DNA from: Rhodeus uyekii
Taxonomy: Eukaryota; Chordata; Actinopteri; Cypriniformes; Acheilognathidae
Assembly (NCBI GenBank): GCA_037043235.1
Contig: JAWRVZ010000077.1
Coordinates: forward strand, 1,826,501-1,890,500
Direction: 5' to 3'
DNA: 64,000 nucleotides
Below the pieces are notes generated by a model. That model was given only the letters and a program-made list of their open reading frames with translations. It was not told the origin of the DNA and made no database searches. Numbering within the stretch: position 1 is the stretch's first letter; each line of letters starts with the position of its first letter. The position numbers and the translations under genes were made by a program. Shown here one piece after another: positions 26,857 to 39,560 of the stretch.

Positions 26857-29800
26857 ATGACTCCTGTGTCTGACCCCAGCTCGTTCTCCTCTTCCTCCAA
26901 ATGCTCTACCAAGCACTTAAATCTCACTTACCACGTTGACTTTGACAGGCATGTGCTGAAAGGGAAAGTCGCCCTGACTGTGGAAGTTCTGGAGGATAAA
27001 TTCTCTTCTCTGGTACAGTTTTCATTCGCTTCATCTGTCATTGTGATTGCTTGATTTAATCACTTCACATCACACCTGTGCATGAGTTCATGTGCTCAAT
27101 GCGTTTGCTATGGATTTGTGGTTTAGATTAATTCTGACCAAGTGGAATATCGAATAAATTTATATTAGAGGCTGAATTAATAATACTAGTAATTTCATCT
27201 TAGATACCAGTTGTTTAGCAATGCATATTACACAACGATAGATCAGAGCTGGGTTACATATTTACCTCAACTTGATACAGTAATGATGATATCCGTGATG
27301 TAACCTGATGACTTGCATTCAAAGATTACTGGTCATGAATTTGATAAGTTTATGCAACCATCATCTTCTGTAAATTGAGGTGGATGTGCATATGAGTGTC
27401 ATATTGCATATTGATCATTAGTGAGGTGTGTTAGTCTCGGACTGTGTGCCTGTTTTACTGCATCTCACCTGAACTTTGATTTCAGGAGCTCTCAGATCAC
27501 AAAGATGGACTTTTTACCTGAGCTTGACTGATATATTGTAGATTGATAAATATGAGCTTGCGTAGCTGCTTATTGAGTCTACATGTTTTTTGCGGTTTAG
27601 GAGTTTGTGACGCATACAAAATATGAACATTTTTTTCCAGAGCTTGATTTAACAAGATGAGACATGCACAATATACTATCTATATCAAATGCCAAAAGGC
27701 ATGCCTGTTTGTTGAAAGCATTACTGAAATATTATATCTGTGTATACAGAGACAGTTTGTGTTATTATATCAGATTTTTCTAACAGATAAAGTCATGCAT
27801 TCCATTAACTTCCTCTCTCTTGCTTCTGATATTTCTTTCTAGACTTTGGACTCGAAGAACCTGAAGATCTTTAAGGTTTCTGCTAACGGTCAGGCTGCAC
27901 AGTTTGCGTTAGGGGCTCAGCATAAATTTAAAGGAACCCCTTTGGAGATCACCCTGCCTTTTGAACTGTCCCGGTAAAGCCACACGTTTGTTCTGTACTA
28001 AGAGATTCCTGTTTTGTTTTTCTTTCTCAAACATTTAAACAATTTCTGATATGCATATCACTGCCAACATCAATGCATCTTTAGACACGCATGCAAATGC
28101 GTGCTATTCTTAACTAGATGATAATTTGAAAGTTAAATGTGCCAATATTACAAAATATGCAAAGAAAATTTAAGTGTCAGTTTTATTAATCTTTTAAGGA
28201 TAGAAATTGAAATCAAGTTTGTATTTGAAAACAATTGTGCAATTAGCCTTCACCAACTATCATATTAACTTGAAAGGCCTATTTATATCAGCGTGATGGT
28301 TTTTCTTCTTCATTTTAAGTTGTATTGCATTTATCTGTGTGTGTTTTAGTGGGCAGCACGTGATTGTGGAGATTGAATATGAAACGTCTCCAAGCGCCAC
28401 AGCTCTGCAGTGGCTGTCCCCCAAACAGACTGCTGGGAAGAAACATCCATATCTTTTCAGCCAGTGCCAGGTACCTCCACGCCATCTCTCGTCTTTCCAC
28501 CGTCGCCCTGTGTGTGTGCAATGCTACGATAAGAAGATAGGCTGCAATTTCCTTGCAATATAAACCACAGTGTTACATTTGTTTTTTGGCTTAAGCAATT
28601 TTTCAAGAAAGTCTTTCAAGAACAAAATTTCATGTAGCCCTAACAATGAAAAGGTCAGATGGGTTGTGGGATGAAGTTGTTCTTGGTAGACTTTTCTGAT
28701 AAATTGCTGAAACAAAAGAACAAATGTAACCCTGTGGTTTGTATTGCAAGAAAATTACACTGTTACCTAAGTGTTTTCTGCTTTCCTGTTTTTATTTTCC
28801 TTTTTTTGCTTCGCTTTAACTGTGATGAAGAGACCTCCACTCTTGCATTAAATGTTCATGCATTTCAATTACATTTTTCCTGTTGCTCAACCAGTAGTGC
28901 ATTGGTGTTTACAACGCCATGGTCATGGGTTCGATCCCAGGGAAAGCAAGAACTGATTCAGTGTGTTTCTTGAATGTAATGCAAGTCGCTTTGGATAAAA
29001 GCGTCTGCCAAATGTATAAATGTAAATGTTTCATGACAGTAAAATACTAAAACCATTAAAAATTAAAGAAATATAAACTTTAAAAAAACAAACTTATTTT
29101 ATTTCAGCTTTTAAATTGTTTAACTTGATGAAATAAACACAATTAAAAATGATTTAAAAACAATATAGACATTTTACAAAAAAACATTAAAATGGCTGAA
29201 ACTTTAATGGAACTTAAATGGAATATATATAAATTTGCAGATCTACCTGTTTATATCCTTTGTATTGTATTTTCAGTTATTCTGTAATTAAAAAAGATAA
29301 CATAAAGAAAAGTCCTTCGTGGTGCTGTTTACACCTGATATTAAGAAGCATTTTGGTCGATCGGATCATAAGTGGGCGACTAAATGCAGGTATAAATGTG
29401 GGCTAAACTGTTTTGAGCTTGTCCACTTTCAACCACTTCCAGAGGTAGTCGAAAACGCATCCGACCGGATTGCTTTCGTAGTGTAAACTCTCATGTGGTC
29501 GAATGCACTCGAACAGCCAAGTACTCACCCAATGCATATACAGTATGGGAAGCACTTTATCCAAACTTTAGTGGGATTTAAACTTGGTCGGTTGTAACTC
29601 AAGTTTGGTTTGAAGATGAAAAACAAGCACAATGTTCTCTCACTATTCCTGATTTCTAACACACACTCACTGTGTTTGCCATGGTCTTTCAGAGCAGAAA
29701 TGAATGCTGCTGCTCATTGTATGTTTCTACCAATGCCTCCCTCCATGTTCATATGTAAATTGCTCAAACGTATTTCCTCCATTAGACTGAAAGATATGAA

Positions 29801-32800
29801 TTTTAAAAAGTTTTTTTAATAGACCCTCCCAGGGGTTGAAGAAATCTGGACAGATGTGGTTGAAACTGGATTCAATCGTGATCCGGTTGACCAAAAATGC
29901 ATCTTAATACCAGGCTTAAACAGGGCCAATGATAACATTATAACAATGTTTATAATAATTTTTTAATCCTAAAGCTATTTCAAATTATATTTTAGAATTG
30001 CGTTTGTCAGTTTTTAAGCAAACGACATGGGATTTTCTCTTTTCTGGGGTTCAATTCCATATAAATTCCCTAAATGTTGTTTTCCATTTTCTCTTACTTT
30101 TTTCATTTCTTCTCAAAACAGGCCATTCACTGTAGGACCATGGTGCCTTGTCAGGACACTCCATCAGTGAAGCACACTTATTATGCCCAGGTAACATGCA
30201 TGACTAGTGCAAAGTACTAATCAAGCAGTCAAGAAAAGTGCATGCCAAGAGAACCATCTAAACTGCTTCTTAAAATCTACAATTGTTCTGCCAGTAACAC
30301 TGGGTACATTTTCCTGTGTCTCAGGTGTCTGTCCCCAGAGAGCTGGTGGCTTTGATGAGCGCGTTGCGTGATGGTCAGGAACCAGATCCGAGCGACAGCA
30401 GCCGGGTCATCTATCGCTTTAGACAGCCGGTCAGTGTCTCTTCCTTTTCTTCAATGGAGAGTTGGTTTTCTAAACTAAAATAAACCTCAAAATATGTATT
30501 AAAAATGAAATATTTATTTTTCTTTCTTGCAGGTCCCCATGCCATCTTACCTCATTGCCATTGTAGTCGGCGCTTTGGAAAGCAGGTGATCTTTTGCCTG
30601 CGGTTGATTCCTTCATCTTTTTTTATTCTTTTTCTTTTTATGTTACAACCATGCTTGTATTTGCATATGACCACCAAGTTTACATATTCAGTGTTCAGCA
30701 TGTATTGGTGGTTATTGTGGTTATTTCACACCAAAGTAGCTAGCCAATCAGATGTCATTTACATCGTAAAGTGTAAAGATACAGTAAGGCACAGTTTTAA
30801 GGGCCTTAAATGGGTGGAATTTGGTGTAGTAGACCTTCATTGTAATATGGGAACTTGTAATCATTTGCAATGTGGGCAAGCAAATGTTTTTCTCTCTTTT
30901 TTTGAACTTAAAACCTCACACCAGCCTGTGAGCTGCTGAAAACACCACTTCTCAAAACCTCATTCTTTTTTTCATTTGGTGAACTTCTCTGTTTTTACAT
31001 TTAAGGTTTTTATGCACTGCTTCCAGATCAGGTGTAAAATAATCATTTCTTGTGGCTTTCAGGGAAATTGGTCCCCGGTCCAGAGTTTGGTCTGAGAAGG
31101 AGTATGTGGATGAGGCAGCGTTTGAGTTTTCAGAGGTGAGATGAGCAAGTACACCAAATAACTTCTAACTCCCAAAATTAGTTCTACTTTGGCTGCATGA
31201 GAGAAGGACACATTTTTATCATTTCTTGGGAGTGTGACATGCTTGCTCTGTCTGGGCATGCTTAAATCTGCAGTAAGGTCTCTTTCTGTTACATGTCTTC
31301 AGTTCTCCTCTGGCTAACAAATGAGCACACTGTCATTGTGATTCAAGCTGATCACAAGACATATAATTCAGATCTGGATTGGTAGCATTCAAATATTCAT
31401 CCAGTTCCTTTTGCGTGAAGATCGATTGAACAAACTCTTGCCTTGTATGTTCATTTTTTTTGTTCTTTCTTGATGTTTGCTTGTCTGCATTTTTTGCGAA
31501 GCATTTTTTTGCTTTAACTGTGATGAAGAGACATCCACTCTTGCATTGAATGTTCATGCATTTCAACTTCAGCTTTCCTGTAGTTCAACCAGTAGAGCAT
31601 TGGTGCTTAGAAAGCCAAGGTCATGGGTTCGATCCCAGGGAAAGCAAGAACTGATTCAATGTGTTCCTTGAATGTAATGTAAGTCACTTTGGATAAAAGC
31701 GTCTGTTAAATGCATAAATGTCCACCCATCGTGGGTGGATTTCAAATATCAACAATGTTTCTCAGAAATCTCTGACTGCAACTTTAATGCATTTACATGT
31801 CCGTATGCATTATAGGCAAAAGAATATAAAGCATGAGTAAGAACATGCTTATAAAGGGACTCGCTGTCTGCTTTCAGCAGAAAGTGCGAGTTGCTGGCTA
31901 ATGTGGTTAACAGATGAAGTTAACACTCTTTTGCTTCATTAGACTGAGACCATGTTGAAGACGGCTGAGAGTCTGGCGGGGCCGTATGTGTGGGGCCAGT
32001 ATGATGTCCTGGTGCTGCCTCCGTCTTTTCCGTACGGGGGCATGGAGAACCCCTGCCTCACATTTGTCACCCCCACTGTACTGGTGCGTATAATTCCACT
32101 TTTCAGACTTCTTCTGTTATTGACTGCTGAATTCACACCGACATTCACACACTAATAGTATGTCAACCACAGCCAATGAGGGTGTTGCATGAGAAATTGC
32201 AGAAAGAAATGTATTATTCAAAAAGTTATTATTATTATTTATTATTCAAAAGTGTGGGACCAGTAAGATTTGTTTAATAATTATTCAGCAAGGACGCATT
32301 AATTTGATCAAAAGTGTCATTAAAGATATTTACAATGTTACAAAAGCTTCTTGTAACATCAGTTGTATTCCTGTGCTCTTTTTTTTTTTCAGGCTGGAGA
32401 CCGGTCCCTTGCTGGTGTAAGTAACCTGTGTGTTACGTTAATGAGGATTTGATCTAAACCACTTATCTTCTGCTAATGTGAATATGCTCTGTGCTTATGG
32501 TTTTTCTGCAGGTCATCGCTCATGAGATTTCCCACAGCTGGACGGGGAACCTGGTAACCAATAGGACCTGGGAGCATTTCTGGTCAGTCCGACACCTTGA
32601 GCTTTCCCTAAATATACAGATCGCAAAATAGATTCATTTGGTCGTAATACTCAGACCAATAATTAATCCAAATTGTAACTAGCCACTCGCTTGCTTCTGG
32701 CAAGGGTGATCACCAAAAAACTATAATGTACTAAAAAGAAAAACACTTCTCATAAGAAAAAGTAATTTATTAATACAAAGTCAATGGAATAAACTTTAAG

Positions 32801-35800
32801 AAACCTACAGTAACAAAACATTCCTTTCCCCTCGAAAGATGTAAAAAAAGTCGGCCAACCCTCTAAACCCGAACACAAACTCTGCTTAAGTACACAAAAC
32901 AATCCAAAAATAAATAAACTACATGAATACTCTCAAAATCAAATCGCACACAAAAAGTATAACACAAAACCAAAAAAAGGAAGAAATCCCACTATAAATA
33001 CACCTCATACAATGGAATAGCTTGTGTAGCTTAAAGTATAATGTGTAAAGAAAAAAGGTTGGCAGACAAAACGAGGCTGGGAAGTGTTGAACAAAAAAAA
33101 ACACCGCGCTAGCAAGTCACCGTCACCCTCACACTTCAGCATCAGCTTGCGTTGTAAACCAACAGCTCACACATGGGCACTGGCTAGCTGAGAAAATTAA
33201 ACCAACATAAGAGGAACTGCGATCAACTAAACCTAATAGAAAAACAAGACACAATTAACACAACTACAATACTTTCATTTCATTGAAATGATAAAAAACC
33301 CTGCACAGTTAACTTCCAAACCACACCATTTCATTAATCACGTGGAGAATGGGTGTAGCGTCAGCTTACAATGCGCCCAAGCACCTGGACTGTGTGTACA
33401 AACATACAGGAAAGTGTTACATCACTACACTTCCCAAGGATCAGGCCCCATCTCCAGGCGTCCCTTCAGATGCCCGCTTAAATGCCTGCCCTCACCTCAC
33501 CCCAATTACCACCTCACTGGCTACACAAAGTTCATTTGAACTACTTTATTTCAAAACGGCTAGATCCTGTTTTCTATAATATATGACCTCTAATCTGTAA
33601 CAAGCAAACTCTTTCTCTGCAGGTTGAACGAGGGACACACGGTGTATATTGAGAGAATGATTGCCAGGTCTATGGAGAGTGAACAGCTCAGGCAGTTTAA
33701 AGGCATCGGAGGATGGAAAGAACTTCAAGAGTCTGTGAGTCAAATACAGAACAATCAACCAATGTTAACATGTTCTCGGCTTAGTCCACATTAATTAAAT
33801 TCTCATCATGTCTGTTTGGCATCCTCCTGTTGCAGTTTAGCTGCATAGAAAGTCACTGTTGTTTCGTTTTCTAGGTGAAACAGTTTGGGGAGAAGAATGT
33901 CCTCACAAACCTGGTGCCAAATCTGCATGAGGTGGACACGGATGAAGCCTTCTCTTCTGTGCCTTATGAGAAAGGATTCGCTCTGCTTTATCATCTGGAG
34001 GAACTGATGGGAGGTCCAGGTACACAAACAAAATACTTTCTGTAATTTGCCAAAACTACTTTAAGAAAGCCTAGAGTTAACATAGTCTTGCACCGTATAA
34101 TTTTGTAATTCTGATGCAGAATTAAAATCCTTCACAATTTATTTATAGAAGTATATCTATGTATAATAAATGTAACGTACACACTACCAAAAAAAATACA
34201 TAAAACATGTATAAAATATCTAAACCGATAAATGAAAAACAAGCTTTTTTTGCCTTTTAATTACAGAGGTCTTCATGGGGTTCGTGAAGTCTTACATTCA
34301 GCTGTTTGCCTATGGCAGTGTGACCACAGAGGAATGGAAGAACTTTCTGTTCACTTACTTCAAAGACAAGGTGAGAACTAATATTCTATGTACTCGAATG
34401 TGTACATGCACCATTTCTGTAGGTATTACAGATTTTTGTAAAAAAAGAATACTAATGGAATCATTCATGATGGGATAAACTAATATCCTCTAAAAATCTA
34501 ACTGGATCAAAACTCAGACTCTATTGGATGCACAGTAATGCCTCGGTTTACGACTGACTCAGTATACGAGAAAATTGGTGTACGAGCATTGTATCGGTGT
34601 GCGAGAAAAATATTCCCTTGCAGTTTTGTGTGAAAAAGATCTAACGCTCAGCATCGTGTGTTCTCAGTCCAGCACCCAGGGGGTGATGACGTTCTTAAAG
34701 GGCCATACACTTTTAGAGAACAGCATACTATAACACCGTTATAACTCTGTACACACGTGATTTACAGCGGATTTACCTCGTGTTGTTACATTAATTGTGA
34801 ACGCAATTCTTCACGTAGTGAAATATATACATACAGTACAGCATATAGAAAGAAGGTATGAAATTCTCCTTCAGTAGTAACAGCGCACCCTCCCCCTCCT
34901 CCCTCCCCCTCATCTCGTCTCCTTCACGCTACTCAAAGGTAAAGTGCGCATTAATTGTCAAGCATTTTTAGGGATTAGTTGTCAATTATTAATTAGTATT
35001 TATGAGATTTTAATGGTTATCATTTTAAATGTAATTAATAGGGCAAAACCAAAAAAAGTATTTTTTTTTTTTTTTGCATTCTTATGGGGAAAATTTTGGT
35101 GTACGAGACTTTTGGGTTACGAGCCAGCTCTTGGAACAAATTAAACTCGTAAACTGAGGTATTACAGTATATAAATAAAAAAATATTTTTATTAATCTAT
35201 TTTATTCATCTTTATGTAAAGTCAATAAAGTAATTTTTTTTGTGCTCTATCCCTCTTTGTCAGGTGGACATCTTGAATAAAGTGGACTGGAATGCATGGA
35301 TGCACACTCCAGGAATGCCCCCCGTCAAACCACAGTGAGCACCAGAGTGTGTGTGTGTGTGTGTCAGTTTCAGGTATTCCCTACATTGTGAGGACAAAAT
35401 GTCCCCACACAGATGGTTATACCAGAAAATGGTTTGTACAGTATAAAAATCATGGTCTATGAAAAGTCCCCAAAATACATGAAAACCCAACATTAGTGTG
35501 TGTGTGCACGTTTTGAATTAAACTTGGCCTCTTTGTGCACAGGTATGACACCACTATGGCCGATGCCTGCACAGCTCTGTGCCAGAGATGGGTGAAGGTA
35601 AGTCTTTCTCCTGTTAGAGAGAGGTTCGCAATAGCAAGCTGGCTTTGAAAGCATAAGATCCCACCCTCCCTTCAGAGCCACACCTCCTCCAAAACACATG
35701 AACATCCACAATCTGCAAAGTGTTAAATGGGAACAACTTGTTTTTGGTGTTGGTGATGGCATTGACATAAAGTATTTATTCTGAGGACGTGAACTGCTCC

Positions 35801-37243
35801 ATCTCTTAATAACGGTAGTTATGGTGTGAATGCAGTACAAGCTCAATGTTTTGGTTAAGGAGGAACTAAAAGGCGACTGCACTCGGTGACTGTCTGTCTA
35901 CAACTCTAATGAAAAGCACTGATGATGTGTGACATCTGAGTGGAAATGCTGACAGGCAGATTGGACATCCTGTCACTTCATTCGGACCGACATCCTATCA
36001 TTGTGTTTTTGATCCTGAGACTTCCTCAAAAGATATGTATAAAAAAAAGCAATCAGTTTCAATCAGTGTTTTCAGTCAAAAAGCGTTTCTGAAAAACACT
36101 GCCTAGCCTACTTTTAAACTACACCAAAGCCCTTTACCTTGAGTTTAAGACAATCCCCTCTCTTTCTCTGTATGTTCACGCATTTTTAGGCAAAAGAAGG
36201 GGATCTTGCGAGTTTCACTGAGGCAGATGTGAAGCAATTCAACTCTCCTCAGCTCATCGAGTTTATGGCTTTGTTACTCCAAGAGGTAAATAATCTAAAC
36301 TACTTATATCCAGGAACCACACTAACTAGTTTGCATCCTATTTTGTCTGGAGTCTGTGAGTTTGTTCATTAGTTCATTAGTTCATTTTTTGCTATATTGT
36401 GGATTTAATTGCATTTTGAACTTCTTCTAGATCTAATTTAGTATGTAAATGCCTTATGTTGAGGCAGACCAAGGAGTGCTAACATGTTTAGCAATGCAGA
36501 TCATAAAACCAAGAAGAACAGAAAGCAGAAGTCATCTTGAAATGTCTGTCTGTTTCCTCCATGTATTGCTTGTCTCAGGAGCCCCTTCCTCTGTCCCATG
36601 TGAAGAAGATGCAGGAGGTCTACCAGCTGAACAGTGTTAAAAACGCAGAGGTTCGCTTTAGGTATGCAGCAGACCGGTTTCTTTCAATTATTTGATTATT
36701 ACTTGCACCATTTCAGTATCTGATGTCAGATTGATTATTGCAGGTGGTTGCGTGTCTGTGTGAGGGCACATTGGGAGGAAGCCGTTCCCCTGGCACTGAA
36801 GATGGGTACCGAACAGGGCAGAATGAAATTCACTCGCCCGCTCTTCAAGTAAATTCATTAACTTGTTCTGAGAAGTCCATGATTGGACCAAAAATGAGCA
36901 ACAACAATAAACGGGGTCACTTGTTGAAAGTGGACCAAAAGGGGGAAAAAAGGAACGGGATGTTAAAGAGTTTTGCCATTTCCTTGCAGCCATGAGCAAC
37001 CAAACATTACGTTGACTTTGTCCCTTCAAACTTCTCTTTTTAATTGTCCAGAGGTCTTCAAGGCCATTTCAATGTCATAGTTTGCACTCGCTGACCTCCT
37101 TTTCTCTCTCTCTTCCTTTTAGGGAAGTTTACAACTTCTCTAAGTACAGCGACGAGGCAGTGAAGACTTTTAAGGAGCACCGTGGAGCACTGCACCCCGT
37201 CACAGCAATGCTGGTGGCCAAGGATTTAAAAATTGATGGCTAA
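26857..37243 (+). CDS. lta4h: Leukotriene A4 hydrolase / aminopeptidase, complete
   Basis: Nineteen coding exons: 26857-27012, 27843-27973, 28350-28470, 30122-30190, 30325-30429, 30533-30585, 31063-31135, 31943-32083, 32393-32416, 32512-32582, 33623-33734, 33875-34019, 34267-34370, 35264-35334, 35543-35597, 36190-36285, 36579-36661, 36744-36848, 37123-37243. Phases all agree; the product is 611 residues, the human length. M1 family zinc enzyme: the substrate motif GGMEN is at 268-272, zinc site HEISH at 295-299 plus E318 in WLNEGH, proton-donor Tyr ~383 (VPYEKG), and the substrate-carboxylate Arg/Lys pair at 563/565 (GRMKF). Known function: cytosolic conversion of LTA4 to the chemoattractant LTB4, and tripeptide aminopeptidase activity. 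The start is the only ATG in frame before the conserved N-terminal domain; an in-frame GTG nine bases upstream is not needed. No damage seen. Confidence 0.97.
28548..28755. mobile_element. Palindromic MITE-like element
   Basis: The arms at about 28548-28633 and 28672-28755 are imperfect reverse complements over more than 80 bp (ccttgcaatataaaccacag versus ctgtggtttgtattgcaag), with a loop of about 40 bp. It lies directly after lta4h exon 3 in intron 3. Confidence 0.6.
28800..29030 (+). mobile_element. tRNA-derived SINE (V-SINE type) in lta4h intron 3
   Basis: A tRNA-like head carries an A-box-like gctcaaccagtagtgcattg and a perfect B box (gggttcgatccc). It is followed by the conserved fish SINE tail cgctttggataaaagcgtct gccaaatg. 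About 70 bp upstream of the head (tgatgaagagac...) are shared with the copy at 31493. Confidence 0.75.
29186..29346 (+). repeat. Second copy of the 165 bp segment, abutting a family D element
   Basis: Matches 26407-26572 with few differences and runs into the left end of the element at 29321. Confidence 0.75.
29321..29927. mobile_element. TIR element of unknown class (family D, copy 2)
   Basis: Begins gctgtttacacctgatatta and ends taataccaggcttaaacagg, imperfect inverted repeats. The interior contains gaggtagtcgaaaacgcatc and gtggtcgaatgcactcgaac, shared with copy 1. It lies in lta4h intron 3. Confidence 0.6.
31493..31720 (+). mobile_element. tRNA-derived SINE (V-SINE type) in lta4h intron 7
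   Basis: Same architecture as the copy at 28800: shared upstream segment, head with tagttcaaccagtagagcat, B box gggttcgatccc, and tail ggataaaagcgtctgttaaa. Same orientation. Confidence 0.75.
32239..32360 (+). repeat. Cyprinid-type interspersed repeat, fragment
   Basis: Contains attcagcaaggacgcattaa and atttacaatgttacaaaagc, the 5' portion of the repeat family also found at 17745. It lies in lta4h intron 8. Confidence 0.5.
32583..33622 (+). other. lta4h: lta4h intron 10, about 1 kb
   Basis: Between the zinc-site exons (HEISH and WLNEGH). It holds A-rich sequence and a GC-balanced stretch at about 33080-33560 that looks like a repeat insertion. I see no coding or identifiable element. Confidence 0.4.
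34533..35167. mobile_element. Pogo/Tigger-like non-autonomous DNA transposon (family A, copy 3)
   Basis: Begins cagtaatgcctcggtttacg and ends aactcgtaaactgaggtatt, with an interior in the same orientation as the copy at 3425. It sits in the lta4h intron between exons ending 34370 and starting 35264. The ends are slightly diverged and the left TA is not preserved. Confidence 0.7.
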
Positions 37244-37530
37244 AATACTGCTTTCTGACCTTCTTGTGTGCAGGCAGTGTTTCTGTAATTCAGCCTAGTC
37301 CTCAGATGCAAACCTGCAAACCGGGTTAATGTGCAGAACGCTCTTCTCTTTGGCCAAACCTTGGCTTTTTAATGTCTTGATGGAGGTTTCATTCTCAGGG
37401 CTTAGAACAAAAAATGAAGAGTTTCAGTATCATGCAATTTAATGTTTAAAATTAGCATATCTTGCAATGTCCCTTTATATGAATTGTCAAAAGTAATGTT
37501 CTGTAATAAACTCAAATGTGCAAGAAGTTT
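37244..37530 (+). other. lta4h: lta4h 3' UTR with AATAAA
   Basis: After the TAA at 37241-37243 a short non-coding tail reaches AATAAA at 37505-37510, followed by a T/G-rich stretch. This predicts a 3' UTR of about 280 bases ending just before the Tc1-like element at 37583. Confidence 0.7.
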
Positions 37531-37582
37531 CTTCTTTATTGTCCAAATACAAGTTTTCATGATACAGAATACATTGTATCAT

Positions 37583-38208
37583 ATACGGAACGTATTCAGA
37601 CCCCCTTACATTTTTCACTCTTTGCAGCCGTTTGCTAAAATCATTTAAGTTAATTTTTTTTCCTCACTAATGTACACCAATATGGACAGAAAAACACAGA
37701 ATTGTTGACATCTTTGCAGATCCTAAAATGTAAACGTTGGTGGAAAACCATTTTTAGGTTTCTCCAGAGATCCAGTCGTCCTGTCCCTGCAGCTGAAAAA
37801 CACCCCACATCTGATGCTGCACCACATGCTTCACTGTTGGAACTGTATTGCAAAGGTGATGAGCAGTGCCTGGTTTTCTCCACACATATCTTATATAGAC
37901 AGGGGTGTGGTTTTCCTAATCAAGTCCAATCAGTGTAATCAAACACAGATGGACTCAAAAGAAGGTGTAGAACCATCTCAAGGATGCTCAGAAGAAATGG
38001 ACAGCACCTAAATACATAGGACCATGTGATTATTACAGTTTTTCTTTTTTAATAAATCTGCACAAATGTCAAAAATGTCAGTCTGGGGTGCTGTATGTAC
38101 ATTAACGAGAAAAACAAATGAACTTAAATGATTTTAGAAAATGGCTGCAATTTAACAAAGATTGAAAAATTTAAGGGGGTCTTTAATACTTAAATTTTTA
38201 ATGTACGG
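37583..38208. mobile_element. Tc1/mariner-like deletion derivative
   Basis: The ends gtattcagacccccttacat and the reverse complement of gggggtctttaatac form inverted repeats. The interior holds a stretch typical of fish Tc1 relics (tgctgcaccacatgcttcac). No transposase frame survives. It begins about 50 bp after the lta4h polyadenylation region. Confidence 0.6.
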
Positions 38209-38487
38209 AAAAAACTTTAAAGCAGTTCAAATGTTGATTCATATCTTAGGCCTAGTAAGATGTGATTATATGCAGTTTTTACTCTATTATATACAGAAAT
38301 GGATTGTGGTGAACCTATTTGGATCGTTTGTGAACCCTTTTTCATTTTCATAGGGTTAAATATACTTTCAAACGGGTCTACAATTGCTTGTTGACAAGAA
38401 CAATCCCTAATAGGCTAGAAATTCACCTTCGAAAGACAGCCTCTGAACTGGGACAAAGCCTTCATGTGCACTTGAGGACTTTAAAAT

Positions 38488-38530
38488 TACATTTATGCAT
38501 TTGGCAGACGCTTTTATCCAAAGCAACTAG
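38488..38530 (-). mobile_element. V-SINE tail fragment
   Basis: Reverse complement of the conserved SINE tail (tttggcagacgcttttatcc). No tRNA-like head is present beside it. Confidence 0.6.
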
Positions 38531-38597
38531 GAACACATTGAATCAGAATGAATGTATGACTTAAATAATAATATATTGTTTTAAGTTCGTTAACTCG

Positions 38598-38723
38598 ATT
38601 TGCAAATTTGCAGAGGCGTAATTCACTCAAATCACCACAGGAAGGCGAAACAATTCGGAAATTGAGTCTAATTTGTTTTTGCCCTCCTGTGGTGATTTGA
38701 GTGAATTACGCCTCTGCAAATCG
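38598..38723. repeat. Hairpin-forming inverted repeat (126 bp)
   Basis: The left arm contains gcagaggcgtaattcactca aatcaccacagga and the right arm its exact complement. The loop is about 40 bases. The left end carries a small extra tttgcaaa duplication. Confidence 0.85.
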
Positions 38724-38869
38724 TGTCCGATTAAATTTAAAGGCTTTTGTTTATTAAAAAAATAAAAAATCTACAAGAGTAGTTTTTTCATAATTCAATA
38801 AATCAAAATAAATACTTTGCAGGATTGCAACGATGAGCATGTTTTAACAAATGTTAGGATAAACATTGA

Positions 38870-39560
38870 ATATAGTGCATCATCGTTGCACTACAGGATT
38901 TGTGGATCCTTATTTCACTTTCAAACCAGAACGACCAGGTTCAAATCCCACATTTGATAAAGTTAATCTTCACTGAACACAAAACTCTGGAAAAACCTGT
39001 TTAATATATACCTCGTCTCAGTGGATAAACACACACTCTCTGAGGGTGAGGCTGTGATGTTAAGTCTGTTTAACTATCGGAAACTTTCATGAAATATAAG
39101 TTCCTTCACAGAAACAGACAAGAACACAAATATGCTGTCTTCGTTACAAAACACAAACAGGTGTCATAGATAATGACACGTATGAAAAGCCTCTTGTGAT
39201 TGTTGCAGGTTCTGTGGCTCAGCGGACGATTCACTGCTTTGTTGTGTATGAAAGTCCTGAATTCAAATCCAAAGTGTTGTCATTTTATGCTACAAAGTGT
39301 CTCAATCTCCAGCATTCAATGTGAAAGTCACAGTGGCTCAAGTGATTAGACAAGCATTTGCTGGTGATGAGGCTGTGAAAGAAGCTGGGGTTCAAATCAC
39401 ACACATGAATGCTTTAACTCCTTTATTGTAAAATCACACAAGGTAACAGTGAAATGTAAGTTCATTCACATGAACAGACAAGAGATCTGTGGCTCACAGG
39501 TTGTGAGCGCTGCCTCACGGGGTCAGAGGTCGCTGGTTCAATCCCAGCCGGGTCTCTGCG
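38870..39560 (+). repeat. Array of tRNA-like units, left arm
   Basis: Four units with A-box-like (tgtggctcagcgg, agtggctcaagtgat, tgtggctcacaggttg) and B-box-like (ggttcaaatccc, ggggttcaaatcac, ggttcaatccc) blocks, at about 38878-38955, 39209-39275, 39334-39405 and 39485-39550. Too diverged to fold as standard tRNAs. A segment between the second and third units (aatctccagcattcaatgtg) recurs inverted in the right arm. Confidence 0.55.
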
